Positions 24,176 to 34,274 of a stretch of 34,274 bases of DNA are shown here, one piece after another. The stretch spans positions 1 to 34,274 of the forward strand of contig JAYMTL010000171.1 in NCBI GenBank assembly GCA_036897445.1, given 5' to 3'. Source of the stretch: Pelargonium tetragonum (lineage: Eukaryota > Streptophyta > Magnoliopsida > Geraniales > Geraniaceae). Every line of letters begins with the position of its first letter. Position 1 is the stretch's first letter. The notes beneath the pieces were generated by a model. The model ran no database searches. It saw only the letters and a program-made list of their open reading frames with translations, and was not told where the DNA came from. The position numbers and the translations under genes were made by a program.

Positions 24176-27027
24176 TCTATTACTAGAGGTCCTTTTTTTA
24201 TACAAAGTTTTTGTCCGTGAACCCACTTTAACCTTACTAAAAAAACTGGAGTTGCTTTAGATATAGTACAACCCAGAAAGGTTATTTTGATTTAACAAAT
24301 AACCTTATTTCTTGTCTTGTATTAAAGGAAAGAACCCTGTAAATTACCTAAAAAGCCCTTGTAATTCTACAATGCTTTTCAAAGTAAACCCTTATTACTG
24401 AATACTGATAGAATAAAAAGAAGATAAACGAAGGTGAATGCTCTGGACCTCTAAAACGGATTTCATTCTATACTCCGAACGGGAAGGGAGTCCCTTTTGT
24501 ATTAAATATTTTAAAGGTTCTATAATTAGAAATCCGTTTGAAAAACTAATTGCAAAGTATAGGGGATAAGCATAAAGAGTGACTCGTACGCTGCTAAGGG
24601 GAGCTTTTTTTTATTGTAAATTGAATTTGTACTTTAGGAGCAAACCAAAAACAAATAGAAGAAAAATCCTAAAAGAAACAACTCTAAGGGCTCTCCTTGG
24701 TATAAAATAAGTCACTAAACTAAGGATAACTGAAAGCTTTTGTGCTATGTTAATACTTGCGTAAATTCCCTGCTATAGGAGCTGAAAAAGAAACCTTCCT
24801 CTATTTATTAATTTAATTGTGGCCTTTAGGTCCTAGAAAACTGGATCGGGAAAAATCTGAAAACTGACTTTACTTCTACACTTTAGAGTTTTAGAGTGAT
24901 CTTATACTTTACTTTTGAATTGGAAAGTTGAAATCGTAGGAACGCAAAAGCAACGCCCTTTACCCTTTCACTGCCTTTAACCAGAATACAACAGAAACAC
25001 TAGAACTCCTCTTACTAGGATCCACTTTTACAATCCCGGCTTTTTATAAAATAAAAGAGAGAAAAGGTTTTCTTTTCTAAACAGCCAAGTAAACAGGCTT
25101 TTTCTTGTAATTAAGCGTAAAACCAAACATTGAAGGGGTTGCTTTCCAATTCCTAAGGATCCAAGTCATTTTGGAAAGCTAAAGCAAAGAATTTCCTGTA
25201 AAGTTAAGGTCTGTTTTTGCTGTTGGTTATAGTGTAAAGCTTGACTATCAAATACTATACTTAATTACATTACCTCGCAAAGCTTCGGTCTGTAAAAATC
25301 TAAGTTATGGAAACATTTTTATAAGAATAGGGGTGGGCTCCTTACTAACTTGCAGAATGACCTGTTAGCTTTTGGGGGATGCGTAGTTGAAAGGAAATAA
25401 GGATACCTTTCCTTTTTTTAGACTAGGTATGGAGTCAAGTGCTCGTAAATGACTCTAGAGGGTTTAAGATTTTTATGGGCTAGATCGAAACAAAAAGTAA
25501 GAAAGGGTAAAGCGGATAGTAATACTAGAAGCTCCCAAACCCTGGCGTAAGGAAAAATGTGTAGATTAAATAGTTGAGTAAGTACCAATCAAAAAAGGAA
25601 AAAGGGAGGGGAGCCTCCAGATACATTATTTGCACCAGGTTTTCCGTGTAGTAGAGCTTCTTTATAAAAGCCAAAACCAGGCCTGTAGTAGTGCCCTGTT
25701 AAAAACTCATTTCCTTGAATGACTTCTCTTGCTTTTGGATCTTCTAATCTAATATAAAATCTAAATAGAGAAAGCCTTGCAGGTTTCCTTACTACCTAAA
25801 AAAAGCCTCCGATACGAGTGTTATTATAAATAAAAGGAGTATAAAATTCCTGCAGCTTCCAACATATAGACCTGAACAATTATAAGCCCTTTATCTAAGA
25901 GTACGGGTATGTAATATTTGGGCCCCTAGATACCCCGGGTTTATCAACAGCAATACAGCTGGAATTCTAATTGACAAGTGTGTTAACTTTTAAAGAGTCG
26001 GCCCAAGCAAAGGTTTAGACGGATGGCCTTAAGAAAAAACCAAGCGATATAGATTTAACCCTAAAATGCTTTATGCTATATTTTGGAGGGAAAAAAGGCC
26101 AAATCAACCCTCTACCTTTATCCGCGAAAACCTAGCATTAGCCGAGAAAAGCTTGAAATATCCAAGACTTTTTTATAGACTCTCTTTATCTAATTAGAAA
26201 GCCTATCAGGAAACCCTCAATATTCTAGATTCTTTGCCGAGAGTTTAGCTTTAGGTTTTTAAGGCGATTTTACATTTTTTTTTACTTTCCATATACTTTT
26301 AGAGGACCCCTTTCAAGTTTCAGAAAAACTAAAGGAAATTGCAAGAAAGCCCTTAATTAAGGATTCCACTTTTTAGTGCCACTAAATCCGTCCTAACCTA
26401 AAAAAATCCTTGTACAAAAGCTTCCGGGGAAAACTCCTCGGTTTACTTAATTTCTTTTGATATAAGTAGTAACCGAAGAGGTTAAGAGCTAAACCCCAGT
26501 CAATAGGAGAGCCTTTCTACCTTATAAGTTCTCGATTAAAGACGACCCCAGTTAGTTAAAGACGGAGCTGGGAAAGGGATTGAAGAGTATACTGAGAGTT
26601 TAATACTATTAAAGAATTTATTAACTGGATTTTTACCACTTATAAAGATAAAACTTCTATCCGATTTCTGTATAGTGAAATATTCGCCACTAAATTTGAA
26701 CCAAAGTCTGATCTCGAAAAGGAGCCCGCCAAAGAACTTTTTTTTGTACTTATTGGACTTTTACGTTCGTTTAAAGACTTTATACTATACCTTCTAACTA
26801 ACAAGGAAAATTCCCTTCTTCTTACCTAGAGCAGGCAAAGAAACTAGGAAACTTAAAGAGCAACTACCTTCTTTAATTACTTTCCTGTAAAAGCTGATAA
26901 AAAGGAATTTTAAAGAGAATAATACTGAAGTGAATGTCATTTTTCTTTAGTTTAAGTACTTTGGCTTTCAAAGTCAAAGGCAGAAGCTCGGGATCCTTTT
27001 CCGTACTCTAGGATTTAGGTTTAGGAC

Positions 27028-27126
27028 AGGCATACCTATACTTTAGTATAGGTATGCATAAGAAAGGCATAGATATAGCTCATAACAAAGGGGTCTAGGC
27101 AGTAGGCATAAGATACAAGTTATGAG
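27028..27126. repeat. Hairpin plus spaced AGGCATA repeats
   Basis: The 13-base arm GCATACCTATACT (27030-27042) is perfectly complementary to AGTATAGGTATGC (27045-27057) across a two-base TT loop. The heptamer AGGCATA occurs three times in direct orientation at 27028-27034, 27065-27071 and 27104-27110, spaced 37 and 39 bases; the first copy overlaps the left arm. A second inverted pair, CTCATAAC (27079-27086) and GTTATGAG (27119-27126), encloses the third heptamer. This density of exact structure is far above that in the surrounding degraded sequence and keeps CpA and TpG bases lost elsewhere. The layout recalls iteron or transposase-binding subterminal repeats, or a joint between two head-to-head element ends. 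No coding remnant touches it. Confidence 0.7.
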
Positions 27127-28139
27127 TAATGGAGGGTTTTCCTAATGTTCTGCTTTTAGTTATTGGGATAGTAAAATAGGGAGGATTGTTAAGAGGGTTT
27201 CCGATTCCAGATTGAGGGAGCTTATAAGATAAGAGTTCGCGGTTATGTTATAATGTATCTAGGTTCTATTTTTCATTAAATAATCTTGAGAGTCTTTACT
27301 TAAAATGTAGAATAAATTTGAGTTTTAGATAGGGTAGCTTTGACAAAAGAACGTATAAGTATGACTCGTAGTTTAGTAGTCTTTTTTAAAGGTCAATCCC
27401 AAATTATATCTTCATGAGAACTTCACTTTGTTTTTTACTACTTATGCTTTTAAAGAGCTGTCTATTGAAATTCCTATTACTACAGTAGTCTTTGTCTATT
27501 GTTGTGTTCTAAGTAAGCTGATTTTAGTATTTGTACTCTTACTTTTTTAATTCCCAAGATTCTAAAAAAAGTAACAATATCAACAGCTTGAAATCCTTAG
27601 GTTCAAACACTATACATACAAGGAAGAGGCTTCTTTTTAGTTAGTCATGTAATAAGATAGTAATATAACCCTTTTCATTTTATACAAAAATTGGCGTATA
27701 CAAAAGGTGAGATTCGTATCAAAGAGAGGGAGTAGTAGGGCCCTCTAAAAAGGAGATGTAAAAGCTAAGATTAACAGCTTTCAGAGTCATTTAGATAAAG
27801 AAAATGGAAAGAAATCTCCCTTGAAGTAGGAAATTCCTGTTTATTTAGAAGAGAGCTCTAGGTACAAGAATCCCCTTCAAGAATATAAGCGCTTGTTATT
27901 TCCTAAAATCTAGTTTCTTTTTAAAGGAAACTTTAGTTTTGAATCCGAGTCATGCGGGTTTGCTAGGGCTTAAATAACATATTAAAGTAGAGGAAGAACT
28001 ACTAAAATAAAAACAATACTATTACATAGGGTTGTTAAATAAGGAGCTTCCTAAAACTCGCGGATTTTCTCTCTCAGGTTTTTGGTTCTGCTAAGAGTAG
28101 GGCTTTCAGGAAGGATTTCTATCTAATAGGACATGGGCC
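27127..28139. other. T-rich degraded stretch, no gene seen
   Basis: The + strand is T-rich from about 27.36 to 27.66 kb, opposite in skew to the purine-rich island that follows. On the - strand an open run of 38 codons lies at 27483-27596, mixed hydrophobic and basic, then dense stops. This is too short to call a gene. Hand count of the line starting 27481 gives 8 TpA to 3 ApT, with TpG kept and CpA nearly absent, a one-sided loss like that at 1-890. Confidence 0.4.
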
Positions 28140-28560
28140 TGGTATCAAGAAAGAAGATATGAGTGAGAGGGTAGGTAAGTCAGCAAGAAGGTGGGACTTG
28201 AACTCTTGTGTTACAGTGTTACTGTACTTTGGTTAAGGGTGCTTGGGGAATAAAAAAAAGAAAGTAGAGGCCCAGGTAAGCAGGTTAAGTTACAGGACTT
28301 TTTAATTAGATTTTTAGGTACAAATCCAAAGGGCTTTTAGGTAGTAGGAGAGTAATAACTAAAAAATTGAAGTAGACTGCAAGAGGAGGGCTTACAAGAC
28401 AGGTAATGCAATTAAGAATACAACTAAGATGCAGAGTCATATAGCTCTCAACAAAGGTATTAAGAAACAAGCTATGAAGAGGGGTACCATAAGGGAAGGG
28501 CTTCTGAGGAAGATATAAAGCCAGAGGAAAGATAAGTAGGAGCTCTCTTAACAAGTAAGA
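28140..28560 (+). pseudogene. Purine-rich, lysine-rich coding remnant
   Basis: The + strand is strongly purine-rich. After a stop, a phase opens at 28363 and runs 51 codons, very rich in Lys, Arg, Thr and Asn, then continues with several stops to about 28.6 kb while staying basic. RIP bias is weak here: in the line starting 28381 TpA equals ApT (5 each) and CpA+TpG exceeds ApC+GpT (8 to 6). The antisense 82-codon frame at 28306-28554 is likely a shadow. A less-damaged scrap of a basic protein from an old element is the best reading. I recognise no domain and see no element ends, so the family is left open. Confidence 0.28.
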
Positions 28561-29582
28561 CTGACAAATATTTAGTCACAAGGGCTTCTTAAGAAGTGGA
28601 TTTTGGGTATCTAGTATACTTAATACGAGTCCCTCCCTTTGCTACGCTGCAGCCAGGTAAAATACGCATACAATACTACTAAAGTTTGTATCTTCTCTAA
28701 AGTTTTCAACAAAAGACAGGGGGAATATCCATTTAACAAGCAATTGTGTTTCCTAGTTTGTAAAGTAAAGAAGGGAGTTCTAGTAAGGTTAGGAGTTTTC
28801 TTATCTTCCTGATCAGATAGTGCCTGAGGGGGAATATCCGATACTGCAAAACTTTTCTATCCCTCAAATTTTTCTTTCTATATGAGTTCGTCTATTGTCT
28901 GGGACACCCGTAAATACAAAGAAAGGCTATAACTTAACTGTCGTTACCTCTTCCAAAACCTAAGAGAATTCTTGCAGAGGAGTTCTTACAAAATATCTAG
29001 AGTCAGTATCTATTCCTAATACTTTGTACGAGATAGTTCTAGTTCTGTATTGTTAGGGGCTTCCCTCTTTTATTATTAGAAGTAGAAGCAAACAAGTTCA
29101 GACTTTCACTTTTCATTCCTAACTATAAAAGGAGTTTTAGGCATAACAAAACCTGGGTAGCAGCAGAATATTATTTATATTTATAAAAGTTAGAATTTCA
29201 GGGATCTACTTTAGCAATTGTAAGTAATTCTGGATGGGGATATCCATAGGAGTTTCCTTTTTAAGGGCACCTGGTCTGGTATTTGAAGACGTCTATTAAT
29301 TTCAGAGTATAAAAATTAGCTTAGAAGTATAAAGTGTACCAAAAATCTCTTTTGTGCAGTAACCACATTTCGTCGTGAAGAAGAGGAAGAAAAGAAAGCC
29401 TTTATCTTTATATAGTCGTGCAAAGCTTCGAAATTTTTTATACGTTAATTTATAAAGGGGTAAAACGGGCCTTTAGCTTCTTTTTAGAATTTCCAATACA
29501 AGAAAAGGTCTTACCTTAGTAGGGTATCTCAGTGTACATAGGACCGAGACTCTGGATCCTTCCGAACTTTTCTTTTCTTTGC

Positions 29583-29662
29583 GTTGAACTAGGCTTAAGC
29601 AAAGAGCTCCTCTGGGAATCTAACGCAATTCAGTATTAGCTCCTCGGTTCGAGTCTCTTAAC
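29583..29662 (+). other. A-box and B-box-like pair, wide spacing
   Basis: GGTTCGAGTC at 29646-29655 is an excellent B-box. A weak A-box-like TAGGCTTAAGCA starts 56 bases upstream at 29590. That gap would need a long variable arm as in Leu or Ser tRNAs, and GGCTTAAG recalls their D-loops. Neither the T stem nor the D stem pairs, so no cloverleaf is supported. Listed only as a possible Pol III relic. Confidence 0.15.
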
Positions 29663-30674
29663 TTTTGTGAAATTCATATGACTTAATTAGAACTTCTTTT
29701 TAGGTATTTAAGTAGGTAAAAAAACTCTTTTCAAGAATTTGAGATACAGGTTTCTAAAGCACAGGCAGCTTTTAGTTACACTCCATATGGAAGCGTACTT
29801 TGCAGAAGTTTTGTAGTTTTTTTCTAAGTGTATAAATTTTGATGCTTAAACAAGGTTATCCGTTAGTTGAATTACTAATAAATAATATAGCACAGAAGAT
29901 CTTCGGGACATATCCAGCATGTAAGAGTTTTTATTGCTTTGAGTTGCTTGGTAAATACAAGACTGACACCCGGTTTGATCGTAGTAAAGGGGTAAGGCGT
30001 TCGATCTAGAGTCTTCTCAGCGAGGAGTTGGGCCCTTATATTCACAAATTGTAAGTGGAATTCCTTAAGTTTTGTTCTATAGGCTTGACCCCTTTTTTAA
30101 GTTCCAAATATAGCTACAAGGTACTCCTCAATTAGCTAGTAGAAAAAGCCGGTCTAAGAAGGAAATAAATCCTTAATTCAGAGTTAGGGAGGATTATCTG
30201 CATAGAGATTCATCTAAGGTTTTTCCTCAGTAAGGGGTTAAGTACTTAAGATTTGATTTTAATTCATCGACTCTCGATTTTACTTTTCATTAGGTTCACT
30301 TTCTTGATATTAATCTAATTGTATTCGGTCTTTTTTTTTTAGTTCTTATCTTGATTCTAAGCTAGGTTTCCCTATCCAATCTAGATATATAACAGTTTAA
30401 GAGTTCACCTATATAGGTATTTAAAAAGGGTCGTTTTCCTCTCGGAAAAGGCCAAAGTTCATAATTAGGGTCTTCCTAATTTGTGTTCCTCTCGAAACTT
30501 TCAGCTGCTAGTGCTAGCTCGTTTTCAGTAGACAAGCAATGTATCAATTCATTGCTCTTACACGAAGTTGGTATTCTACTAAAATTGAGTCAAAAGTCTT
30601 TTACAAATTAGTACTGAGTCTTATTTTCACATTAACTAATGGGTTAAAAGGCTCCCCCATTTAAAATTGAAATA

Positions 30675-30747
30675 TAGGACAAGACTCATAATGGTAGAGC
30701 GGGGTAGTCTTAGTTCGGATTTCTTGGGTTCAAGTTGGATAGCTCTT
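30675..30747 (+). pseudogene. tRNA-like relic, possibly Lys(CUU)-type
   Basis: The D-arm region 30684-30700 reads ACTC...TGGTAGAGC, one base from the common tRNA form GCTC...TGGTAGAGC; the difference is G to A, as RIP would make. GGGTTCAAGTT follows with B-box spacing of 44 bases. Read as a tRNA without gaps, the anticodon loop falls at 30707-30713 with T33, CTT as anticodon and A37, and the D-arm to T-loop stretch resembles remembered eukaryotic Lys(CUU) tRNA at well over half of positions. However the anticodon stem pairs at only two of five positions, the T stem at about two of five and the acceptor at four of seven. It is not functional. A decayed tRNA-Lys copy or a tRNA-Lys-derived SINE is possible. 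Similarity to tRNAs in general explains part of the match. Confidence 0.33.
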
Positions 30748-31208
30748 ACGCATGTTGATAGGGAAGCTTTAGTTTAGATTGGCTCTGAAGGAACTTAGGG
30801 GGAAACCGGTTATAGCTTGGTTTGAAGGTCTTCTCCTAGATTGACTTTCGTCTTCAAATATTTTCTGGGATATACGCTTTCTTCAAGTAGATTGAGTAAT
30901 GGTGGTCATAAATAAGGAATCCAGATTGGGTCATGCATTGCGTACTTTTTCGAAAATCCAAAACATCAGCTATTTTTAGTACTTATAATCCAGTAGACAA
31001 GGATTAACAAAGCTCAGAAATTTCTATCACATATATATTAAAACTGCAATCAATTTTGCAAATGTAGAAAATCATTCATGCGAGGTTAGTAAGATGCGTT
31101 TTAGCCTATGAAAAATCCTTTAGAATGGGTTTCTTTTCTTAATCTAGGATTATAAAGTTTATTAATACGAAATTCTATCTTGTTTAGGGGTTATACTTCT
31201 AAGGGATC

Positions 31209-31227
31209 TTTTTTTTTTTCTTTTTTT
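31209..31227. repeat. Poly(T) tract, T11-C-T7
   Basis: Eleven T, one C and seven T form the longest homopolymer tract in the window. Read on the - strand it is a poly(A) run with one interruption, which could mark the 3' end of a retroposed copy (a LINE, SINE or processed transcript) lying to the left on that strand. I see no coding remnant or target-site duplication to support this, so slippage is equally likely. Confidence 0.5.
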
Positions 31228-33074
31228 AAGTAAGAGCCTCAAGGAGGAGTCTTGGATTCCCTATAGCACAATTTATTGTAGTAGTTTTACCGGGGCAATC
31301 CCAAAACAAGGGTGAGCCTTTGCATTACAATTTTAGCTTGATTGCTTGCATCTTCTTATTGCTCGATTTCAGCTGATCCAAGTAAGGGGAACTTAGCTTA
31401 ATCTGTTTATTGTTCAAGGTTAAAAGTATATAGTGTATAGTGGGCGGAGTAAAGCTTTCAATTTCAAGGTGTCCTGGGTTTAACTCTAGTAGCCAGATTT
31501 AGTATTTCCCTTATTTGTAATACTAAGCTCCAAACCAAGTAGTAAAAAAAGTTATTTTCTTAAGAAGCAGTATTAAAAAAAGGAAGAGTATCGTTGAAGA
31601 ATCCAGATATACATAGTTAGACTACTCTAAGACTAAAGAAATAAAGAATCGGAACCCTTGTGTAAGCAAAGGAGGCTGCTAGGAGCATATGCGAACTTCC
31701 GGATTTACTCAAATGGTGCAAGATGCGAGTGCTTCTTGTATTTGTTTCCAGTCCTGCACTATATGTATGTAACTGCGTAAATTGAATTTTTTATAACTCA
31801 ACATCAAGTCAAGTTTTTGCCTTATGCCTATTTTGCATTTCTTAATAAGGGCAGAGCCTCCTATTAGTTAGTACTCTTTGGCATTTTTAATGATATGTAC
31901 TTACTGCCCTGAGATATTTACTTATGGATGCCTTGACTTCTGATATTGCTAAAGAAAACTTGCTTTTGTAATAGTAGTATCAGCCACTTTTTTCTTAAAA
32001 GAGAGAAGGGACCCGAATAAACATAAAGAGGGTGGAGCTGGGGCTAGTAAGAGAGAAAGCTCTTTAAAAAGGAAGGGGCAATGACTATAAATCCAGTACT
32101 CTTAGTTCCAGCTTTGGGGTTTTATTAGGAATTGAGAAGACTGAGTCTATACGATAAAAGAGGTCTTTTTAAGATTAAGAAAATGAGTTTCAGTAATATT
32201 GGAAGGGTTTTGTAGGATACGAAACTTATTCAGTGTTGATTTAGCGAAAGGGTCTCTTTTTATAACTTCTTTAGAATCCTTTTAGTATAAAATTGAGGAG
32301 TGATTTTTCTATAGAGAAAGATTTTTTTAGAAGTAAAACGTTCATATGAGGTTCTTACTTAATCTAAATGAGCAGAACTCGCAGAGATTTTTTAGATAAG
32401 AGATAACCCAGCATATCCACTTAAAATGAGTTTTAAAAAGCCCCAGGTGACAAGGGCTAATCTCTTTAAATTTAAATAGGAATTCGTGATAGTAAGAATC
32501 CGGAATGGAAGAAAATCTCCTACAAATTAAAATCCCCAAGAGCTCCTTTTTTAGAAATGAACAACAAAGAAACCCAGCTGTACCTGGTTATAATAAATTC
32601 CAGGTGATCCTAAGGAGCTCGAAGTGTCTTAATTATGCATATAAGTTTCCTATGTACTTCACTTATTCCTAAACGGAAAGGGGGAAGCGTTTAGTCTTCT
32701 TTTACAGTCCCTATTTGGGCATATTAAGTGTCAACATTTATAGAAAATCTAAGTCAAAGAGAAGGAGTTAAGAATTCTGCGTATAACGAACCTTGTAGGG
32801 AATCCAGGCCCTATACAGCTTCTTAAAAGTTAAAATATTCGATGCCACTGGGAATAGGCAGTAAATAGAGTTTGCTCAAAGTTTCTTAAGCGTACCCCCC
32901 CACTAAAACTATATTTATTAGAGTCTTTTCTCAAAAGGGGCACTCCAACCAAGGGTCCTGTCTAAAGAAAAGGCGAGTTCAACTTAGTAATAGAAAAACC
33001 TATAGGAAACTTAATTAACAAGTAGCTGTGTTTCCAAGTTCATAAGGCAGCTTCCGAGTAAACGCCTTCAGAAG

Positions 33075-33092
33075 AGTAAGGAGCTCCTTACT
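33075..33092. repeat. 18-base perfect palindrome around GGAGCTCC
   Basis: AGTAAGGAG is followed directly by CTCCTTACT, nine paired bases on each side and no loop, with partial pairing continuing outward. The core octamer GGAGCTCC also occurs near 13860. It is built on the AGCTCC/GGAGCT word that is over-represented across the window. No gene lies nearby. Confidence 0.65.
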
Positions 33093-34274
33093 TCTTGTAA
33101 GTTAGGTATAAAAGAGGCCCTGTGAGGAAACCGCAAAGATATCCTTTTAGTATTTTTACCCGTTTAGTAGAGGACTTAGAAATCTGGTTTCTTTTAAATA
33201 TATATACAAAAACGCTAAACGCTAGTAGAAGATTAACTAGAATTACCTTTTAACTTTTCCGTATGAAAGCTATGCAGATTGCGGGCTTTTTTTATACTTC
33301 TCATTCTCAAATTTCTCCTTCAAAGGAACCCCTAAGGTACTCAAAAAGTTAGAAATTCTCTTTTTGGAAAAAGCTTAATAGGTGCGAGCTTTATATTTGA
33401 AAAATAACTATCTTATACTTTTTATAGAATCTCTTGAAAAGTGAAACCTCCCCGATGAATTTTATAGGTCAGCGAGGATAACCCTAAGAGTTTTAAGGTT
33501 CCCCTATTACTTTTTAAATTCAAAAATAACTTAGATAATAAAAAACAGGATGTAGACAAGAGCTTCGGGGCAGTTTAAGACTGCTTTAAGAAGTTAGCCT
33601 CACCAGAATTCCGCAAGTTTTATGTATGGGGTTGTAGTCGATTTAGTGAACACACTAAAATTGCAGTAGAGTAAATAAAAAATCACGTGCCCTGGAAGAG
33701 CATCCCTAGTATTATATTTTAGTATTCCTACTATTTACATAAATGACAGCGTCTTTTATTTTTTTAGAGGGTGCGCCCCCATTTAGATTGTTACTTTATA
33801 ATTATACACAGAAATCCGAGTACTTTAAACTTGATTCAGAATTGACAAAGATCGAGGGCCTCCCCTATAGATTATAGATATAGAGACTGATATACTCTTT
33901 CCCTTAACCCCCAATTCCTAAGTTAAAATCTAAAAGCATTCCATTCCTACTTAAAGGGAGTGCAGCGACCTGAGTACTCCAAATACCAAGGAGTTTGACT
34001 ACCTTCTCTGCTAAGGAGTCGTCCCTTAATAAGATCCTCACCAATCCTATATACACCCGGGTTTCAAACAAAATAGATTAGACTTTTAGAATCCTGCCTT
34101 TTACTAGGTATCCTAAACGGTAATAATAAGAACCACGAGCCAAAGGGAGAACTTCAAATAATACTGCAGTATAGGCCCCGACTAAACTTATCGTAGTAAT
34201 GAAAAGGAAAACCCGATGAATGCAGTAGAATAGCATAGAATCGGAATTTTGAGTCTTAGTGTATAGCTTAGGAA

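Larger units (their letters stand above)
20961..27027. other. Degraded intergenic sequence, no gene seen
   Basis: Six kilobases without a supportable gene. A 99-codon - strand frame at 22938-23237 is the longest open run and matches nothing I know. Noted inside are a 19-base palindrome at 22687-22705, a short hairpin GAAGCT-TT-AGCTTC near 22325, a tRNA-like box pair near 24.1 kb and a T9 run at 26275-26283. The line starting 26461 has 8 TpA to 2 ApT, one of the strongest RIP-like ratios I counted. Confidence 0.5.
1..34274. other. AT-rich, gene-free block with RIP-like base bias
   Basis: The whole window lacks any reading frame above 107 codons and has no protein I recognise. Hand counts in five 60-base lines (starting 2641, 9001, 16981, 18841, 26461) give TpA 39, ApT 23, CpA+TpG 14, ApC+GpT 27, that is TpA/ApT about 1.7 and (CpA+TpG)/(ApC+GpT) about 0.5. 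GC in these lines averages about 35%. In Pezizomycotina, RIP converts CpA to TpA in duplicated DNA, giving this pattern and filling old genes with TAA and TAG. The bias is uneven: lines starting 30001 and 31681 do not show it. My inference is a fungal AT-isochore or pericentromeric repeat graveyard. Another lineage with an intrinsic TpA bias, or organelle DNA, is less likely but not excluded. Confidence 0.6.
28561..34274. other. Mixed degraded sequence, no gene seen
   Basis: No frame above 65 codons and no family signature occurs in the last 5.7 kb. The RIP-like bias is patchy: the line starting 30001 has 4 TpA to 4 ApT with CpA+TpG 6 against 5, and the line starting 31681 has 3 TpA to 5 ApT with CpA+TpG 9 against 5. 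Listed separately are two tRNA-like box pairs (29.6 and 30.7 kb), a poly(T) tract at 31209-31227 and an 18-base palindrome at 33075-33092. The mixture suggests sequence of different ages or single-copy DNA between repeats. Confidence 0.45.

Noticed and set aside
27483-27596. 38-codon open run on the - strand with plausible protein composition
   Set aside because: Too short, and followed at once by dense stops.
28191-28250. tRNA-like T-loop on the - strand (GTTCAAGTC)
   Set aside because: The upstream A-box is missing at the right spacing and neither T stem nor acceptor pairs.
1-34274. CRISPR array, rRNA, riboswitch, bacterial promoters or an operon
   Set aside because: No regularly spaced repeats, no rRNA-like conserved words and no gene series are present.
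1-34274. A complete LTR retrotransposon or other virus-like element
   Set aside because: No long direct or inverted terminal repeats and no recognisable polymerase, protease, integrase or capsid motif could be seen, so no element is named.

Overview
This 34 kb window looks like a gene-free, AT-rich block from a filamentous ascomycete (Pezizomycotina) that was worn down by repeat-induced point mutation (RIP) or a similar process. I found no intact gene, no recognisable protein family, no rRNA, no CRISPR array and no bacterial-type operon. GC is about 35% in the lines I counted. The longest ATG-to-stop frame is only 107 codons, and the open frames of 60 or more codons are about as many as chance gives at this composition. 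The main signal is dinucleotide bias. In five 60-base lines counted by hand (starting 2641, 9001, 16981, 18841, 26461), TpA occurs 39 times against 23 ApT, and CpA+TpG 14 times against 27 ApC+GpT. TpA excess with CpA/TpG loss is the classic RIP footprint. The fungal assignment is an inference from this bias alone.

Layout. Positions 1-890 are strongly T/pyrimidine-rich on the + strand and carry a broken, basic, protein-like frame on the - strand. Positions 890-7250 are featureless apart from homopolymer runs and small palindromes. Positions 7250-8140 hold the least-interrupted reading frame of the window (+ strand, 194 codons with three internal stops), overlapped by the longest antisense open frame. 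Positions 8140-20500 are mostly degraded sequence with one purine-rich patch near 15.3-15.6 kb. Positions 20529-20960 hold a second lysine-rich + strand frame. Positions 21-27 kb are again degraded. A compact structured spot lies at 27028-27126, with a 28-base near-perfect hairpin and three spaced AGGCATA repeats. A third purine-rich, lysine-rich island lies at 28140-28560. The last 6 kb are more mixed: a line near 31.7 kb shows no RIP bias at all.

Three places (about 6988-7060 -, 24103-24175 -, 30675-30747 +) have tRNA-like A-box and B-box sequences exactly 44 bases apart, as in a real tRNA gene, but none folds into a good cloverleaf. They may be tRNA or SINE relics.

The genes do not work together because there are none that I can defend. 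The best overall reading is a transposon graveyard, perhaps pericentromeric or in an AT-isochore, with islands of old coding sequence still faintly visible. I could not find paired terminal repeats or name any element family.
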